This document shows, piece after piece, positions 4,247 to 7,588 of a DNA stretch of 7,588 nucleotides. A model generated the notes under the pieces. The model searched no databases. It was given only the letters and a program-made list of their open reading frames with translations, and was not told the DNA's origin. This DNA comes from JAUWVG01 sp964633715. Lineage in GTDB: Bacteria; Acidobacteriota; Aminicenantia; Aminicenantales; Aminicenantaceae. How positions within the stretch are numbered: the first letter of the stretch is position 1; each line of letters starts with the position of its first letter. The stretch covers positions 1-7,588 of the forward strand of contig CAZWHQ010000093.1 in assembly GCA_964633715.1 (NCBI GenBank), in the 5' to 3' direction. A program made the translations under genes and the position numbers.

Positions 4247-6700
4247 ATGAAACATCAGACTATTCTGTCTAATTCTCAAAAGTATATAAGAATCACCTCT
4301 TTAACTGTTTTAGCAGCCGGTTTTCTTTTTGCTATTCTGGCGGTTAATTCCTTTGCTTTCCCTAGTCAGCTAAAGTCACCAGCGCGGGGTTTTATAAGTT
4401 CCGAACCTGCGGAAACCTGGCAGCAGGGACTTATCTCGGGAAACGGGACCATCGGGGCCAACGTGCTGAGCCGCCCTCTTGATGAGACTATCATTTTCAC
4501 ACATGAACGTCTATTTCTTCCCAAAGGACCTCCGCTGATGCCCCCCCTCACAGCCCCACGCCTTTTTGAGATACGCAGGCTTATCGATAGGGGACTGTAC
4601 ACACAGGCTACTGAATTGGCTTTTAATCTGTCTGAGCAGAAAGGCTTTATGTATCCCGATCCCTTTGTTCCCGCCTTTGACCTCAGTATAAAGATGGATA
4701 CAGAAGAGGATATCTCCGATTATAAAAGATCCGTGGATTTCCAGACCGGGGAAGTGACCGTGCACTGGTCGGACAGCCACGGCGAATTCGAACGAAGATT
4801 GTTTGTCTCCCGAAAACACGGAATTGCCGTCCTCTTGATATCCGGCCCTGACAAAGGTGTAAGCTGCCGGCTCAAGCTCAAAACCCGGGAGCCCAGCCCG
4901 AAGCTGGAAGCACGGAAATTGGAATCTTCAGCCAGAACCTTCAAGAACAATATTACCGATGTAAATATAACAGCTGAAAAAACCGCCTTGACCTTTAGAA
5001 ACAGCTTTGCCCAAGCCTATCCCGGCAGCATCCATGCCTTAGAAGGTGCGGCCCGAGTGGTCGTCAAAAACGGAACAACCGTCCCGGAAGGGGAATCATT
5101 GGTTATCACAGGCGCAGATCAGGTGATGCTTTTTATCGATATCAGGATGATCTATGATCCTGAAAATTCAAAGATGGAAGCCATGCAGGAATACCTGGCC
5201 GAACTGCCTCCGGATTATAAGAATCTGCTCCAGAGCCACGCCCTCATACATGGAGATCTCTTCAATCGGGTGCAGTTAAACATTGGCGGAGGCTCGGATC
5301 ATGAACTCACGACCGAGGAGCTGCTGGAGAAGACTTCCAGCGAAGCCCTCTCTAAAGCCCTGATAGAGAAAGTATTTGATGCCGGCCGGTATAACATCAT
5401 TTCATGTACAGGAGAGCTGCCTCCGGTTCTCCAGGGCGTCTGGGCCGGAACTTATTCCCCTTCATGGGCCAGTGATTTTACTCATAACGGCAATGTCCCA
5501 TCCGCTATTGCAAGTATGCTCATGGGAAGTACTCCCGAACTCATGCTGGCCTATACAACTTATATGGAGTCTATTGTTCCTTATATGGAGCTCAATGCCC
5601 AACGCATATTTGGGGCACGGGGAATCATTCTCCCATCCCGTTCAACAACAACCGGTTTCAACAATGCCTTTGCTCCCAGATTTGCCGGTGCTTTCTGGGT
5701 GGGGGGAGCAGCCTGGGCCGCACATTTTTTCTATGATTATTATCTCTACACTGGTGATCTAAAATTTTTAGCCGAACATGCTCTACCGTTTATGGAAAAG
5801 GCGGCCGTATTTTTTGAAGATTATCTGTATGAAGGTCCTGATGGCAAATACATTTTCTCTCCAACTCAATCACCGGAAAATACTCCCGCCAACACAAAAT
5901 CCCAGGGATCTTTTAATGCCACCATGGATGTCGATGCAGCCAAAGAACTGCTGCGGAACACGATCTCGGCCTCCCGGAAACTAGAAGTCAATCAAGAAAA
6001 GATTCCTCTCTGGCAGAAAATGCTGCAAAAAATGCCGGATTACATGTTCAGCCCTGAAGGCGCGATAAAGGAATGGCTCACTCCCAAGCTGGAGGATAAC
6101 TTCGGTCACCGGCATTCATCACAGCTTTATGCGCTGTTTGACGATTTTCCGGAAGAAATTGCTCAAAGTTCTGAACTTCAAACTGCATTCAAGCGTCTCA
6201 TCGAGATCAAACTCGATCGCCATTGGAAGGATAATCGATCAGGGTTTATGTCCTTTGGAGTGGTTCAACTGGGACAAGCAGCTACCAGTCTGGGTGAAAG
6301 CGAACTGGCTTACCAGTGCCTCATCCCTCTAGTCAACCGCTATTGGCTTCACAACCTCGCGTCCATGCACAATCATAAAACACTGTTTAATATGGATATC
6401 AGCGGAGGCCTGCCGGCCGTTGTCATCAAGATGCTGATGGCATCCGATCCCAACAAGATCCAACTTCTGCCGGCTTTACCGGACGCTTGGCCGGATGGGA
6501 AAATTTCAGGAATAAGTGCACGGGGAGGATTTGTAGTCGAAATCAGCTGGAAGGCCGGAAAACTTTCCGAGGCAGTTATCCACTCCAAAAACGGCAGTCC
6601 CTGCAGGCTGGTCTACGGCACCCATATCCTGGAATTCAGTACTGAACCTGGAAAGACCTACCACATTAACCAAGATCTAAAATTAGGGAAAAGTGAATAA
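4247..6700 (+). CDS. GH95-family glycoside hydrolase (alpha-L-fucosidase or alpha-L-galactosidase type), exported
   Basis: This is an 817-residue protein, close to the usual GH95 length. A Sec signal covers about residues 12-37, with likely cleavage after NSFA, so it acts in the periplasm or outside. The N-terminal beta domain has WQQGLISGNGTIGANV from 58 and the HERLFLP element. The (alpha/alpha)6 barrel contains LQGVWAG at 395-401. Three catalytic positions known in GH95 appear conserved: N414 and N416 in THNGN (water-activating pair), E544 in SPEN (general acid) and D717 in FNMD (base). GHRH at 620-623 and LLPALP..W..G with ARGGF near the C-terminus are also typical. Inverting GH95 enzymes release terminal L-fucose or L-galactose. 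The canonical motif after N-x-N (MNYW-like) and the FQIDGNFG motif are altered, so this is a divergent member. It is the first gene of a probable operon with the peptidase 29 bp downstream. Confidence 0.88.
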   Translation: MKHQTILSNSQKYIRITSLTVLAAGFLFAILAVNSFAFPSQLKSPARGFISSEPAETWQQGLISGNGTIGANVLSRPLDETIIFTHERLFLPKGPPLMPPLTAPRLFEIRRLIDRGLYTQATELAFNLSEQKGFMYPDPFVPAFDLSIKMDTEEDISDYKRSVDFQTGEVTVHWSDSHGEFERRLFVSRKHGIAVLLISGPDKGVSCRLKLKTREPSPKLEARKLESSARTFKNNITDVNITAEKTALTFRNSFAQAYPGSIHALEGAARVVVKNGTTVPEGESLVITGADQVMLFIDIRMIYDPENSKMEAMQEYLAELPPDYKNLLQSHALIHGDLFNRVQLNIGGGSDHELTTEELLEKTSSEALSKALIEKVFDAGRYNIISCTGELPPVLQGVWAGTYSPSWASDFTHNGNVPSAIASMLMGSTPELMLAYTTYMESIVPYMELNAQRIFGARGIILPSRSTTTGFNNAFAPRFAGAFWVGGAAWAAHFFYDYYLYTGDLKFLAEHALPFMEKAAVFFEDYLYEGPDGKYIFSPTQSPENTPANTKSQGSFNATMDVDAAKELLRNTISASRKLEVNQEKIPLWQKMLQKMPDYMFSPEGAIKEWLTPKLEDNFGHRHSSQLYALFDDFPEEIAQSSELQTAFKRLIEIKLDRHWKDNRSGFMSFGVVQLGQAATSLGESELAYQCLIPLVNRYWLHNLASMHNHKTLFNMDISGGLPAVVIKMLMASDPNKIQLLPALPDAWPDGKISGISARGGFVVEISWKAGKLSEAVIHSKNGSPCRLVYGTHILEFSTEPGKTYHINQDLKLGKSE

Positions 6701-6719
6701 TTAGATTCAACATCTCCAG

Positions 6720-6725
6720 AGGAGG
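6720..6725 (+). promoter_or_regulatory. Ribosome binding site of the propeller peptidase gene
   Basis: AGGAGG, within the longer anti-SD complement AGAGGAGGT, lies 4 nt before the ATG at 6730. No terminator-like hairpin is seen between 6701 and 6720, which favours co-transcription with GH95. Confidence 0.75.
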
Positions 6726-6729
6726 TATT

Positions 6730-7588
6730 ATGAGAATTAATAACTTAAAAATTCTTGTTATCCTTTGTTATGCTTCTCTATTCTTCTTCTCGTTTTTAAG
6801 CGCACAGGACAACAGCAACAAAGACGTCGATAAATTCCTCGGTACCTTGATGGACACTCAATCGATATCCAGACCCTATTATGAACATTATGATATCTCT
6901 CCGGACGGGGAGTGGGTCGCTTTTACCATTGCCCGGAGTTTCAAAGAAGATGACATATATCCCCTTGGGGACCTGAGGAGGCTTCCCGGCAGAATTCCAA
7001 TCACTTTCCTCCGTCAAGATATATGGATCGCCTCAACAAAAACAGGTGAGATCACTCGGATCACAAATGGCAAATCCTATAAGCGAAGTTTTTGGCATGC
7101 TGTCTGGGCTCCAAACAGTAAGGATCTTGCTTTTTACGGTGATAAGGATGGAAGTATTGCTCTTTGGATTTGTCAAAACGCTGCAGCCCCAAATCCCAAG
7201 GTCAAATCTATCCAGGGAAATCAGCTAAAATCTACACTCTTTAGAAGAGATATCCCCAGATGGACTCAGGATGGGAAAAATTTGATTGTTCCCCTTATTC
7301 CCAAAAGCGAGGAAAACGACAATCCAGGAATCGATGACAATCCTCTTTATTTAATTCCCAATATCTATGAAAAATTTCTGGATCGTGAAGGGGAAACAAG
7401 TACCAGCGTGCTCCGTTTTGACGATCCGGACGACACCAGCCGGTTCATACTCGCTGAGAGCCGTGTTGATCTGGGTATCCTGGATATCGCCGGCGAAAAG
7501 ATGAAAAGGATTACAGATAACCTTAATGTTTTGAAATACATGATAAGACCGGTCCTATCTCTCAAGCGGCTTTCCTTTGATCAAGCCC
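6730..7588 (+). CDS. Exported beta-propeller protein, probably S9-family (DPP/prolyl oligopeptidase-like) peptidase, 3' end missing
   Basis: 286 codons are present and the frame is open at the right edge. A Sec signal peptide spans about residues 1-25, with cleavage expected after LSA before Q26, so the protein is exported. The rest is built of WD40/PD40-like blades as in TolB and the propeller of dipeptidyl-peptidase-type S9 enzymes: ISPDGEWVAFT at 56-66, DIWIASTKTGEITRIT at 97-112, WHAVWAPNSKDLAFY at 122-136, WTQDGKNLIVPL at 178-189, and LGILDIAGEKMKRIT at 248-262. S9 enzymes carry the alpha/beta-hydrolase Ser-Asp-His domain after the propeller; that part would lie beyond the window, so peptidase activity is inferred only. 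A stand-alone TolB-like propeller is the alternative. Start and export are well supported. Confidence 0.75.
   Translation, partial: MRINNLKILVILCYASLFFFSFLSAQDNSNKDVDKFLGTLMDTQSISRPYYEHYDISPDGEWVAFTIARSFKEDDIYPLGDLRRLPGRIPITFLRQDIWIASTKTGEITRITNGKSYKRSFWHAVWAPNSKDLAFYGDKDGSIALWICQNAAAPNPKVKSIQGNQLKSTLFRRDIPRWTQDGKNLIVPLIPKSEENDNPGIDDNPLYLIPNIYEKFLDREGETSTSVLRFDDPDDTSRFILAESRVDLGILDIAGEKMKRITDNLNVLKYMIRPVLSLKRLSFDQA

Noticed and set aside
5376..5762. Plus-strand 128-codon ORF inside GH95
   Set aside because: It is an out-of-frame shadow over the conserved GH95 barrel, including the catalytic N-G-N region.

Overview
The window looks like a piece of a Gram-negative bacterial chromosome, probably from a polysaccharide-degrading, fermentative or particle-associated lineage. 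The evidence is a Tat-exported sulfatase with a possible lipobox, a GH95 glycosidase with a Sec signal, a secreted propeller-type peptidase, a former lipoprotein, and an FtsX/MacB-type permease start of the style common in Bacteroidota, Acidobacteriota and Aminicenantota-like genomes. I cannot name a taxon. No rRNA, tRNA, CRISPR array, transposase or phage gene is visible.

Layout, left to right: (1) the 5' end of an ABC transporter permease on the minus strand (184 down to the left edge), whose family resemblance stops after about 42 codons; (2) a 230-bp gap; (3) a small MORN_2-repeat protein (+, 415-696), convergent with and overlapping by 8 bp (4) an MBL-fold metallo-hydrolase (-, 689-1315); (5) divergent from it, a formylglycine-type sulfatase (+, 1405-2940); (6) 3 bp further on and convergent, a SxxK serine hydrolase of the beta-lactamase/penicillin-binding fold (-, 2944-3972), whose lipoprotein signal peptide lies in the same frame upstream (3973-4059) but is cut off by one TAG codon; (7) a 187-bp intergenic region with a good sigma70-like promoter and an inverted repeat over its predicted transcription start; (8) a GH95-family glycosidase (+, 4247-6700); (9) after 29 bp and a perfect Shine-Dalgarno, the first 286 codons of an exported beta-propeller protein, probably an S9-type peptidase, which runs off the right edge.

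The sulfatase and the GH95 enzyme (alpha-L-fucosidase/alpha-L-galactosidase family) suggest breakdown of a sulfated, fucose- or L-galactose-containing glycan outside the cytoplasm. GH95 and the peptidase look like one operon under the promoter at 4086-4114. No SusC/SusD pair or sugar transporter is visible, so this is not a canonical polysaccharide utilisation locus within these limits. The glycan-related genes look visibly richer in G+C than the MORN, MBL and serine hydrolase genes, suggesting a mosaic region. Signs of decay are present: the nonsense codon in the lipoprotein signal, the abruptly diverging permease, and a Tat-signal-like remnant just ahead of GH95.
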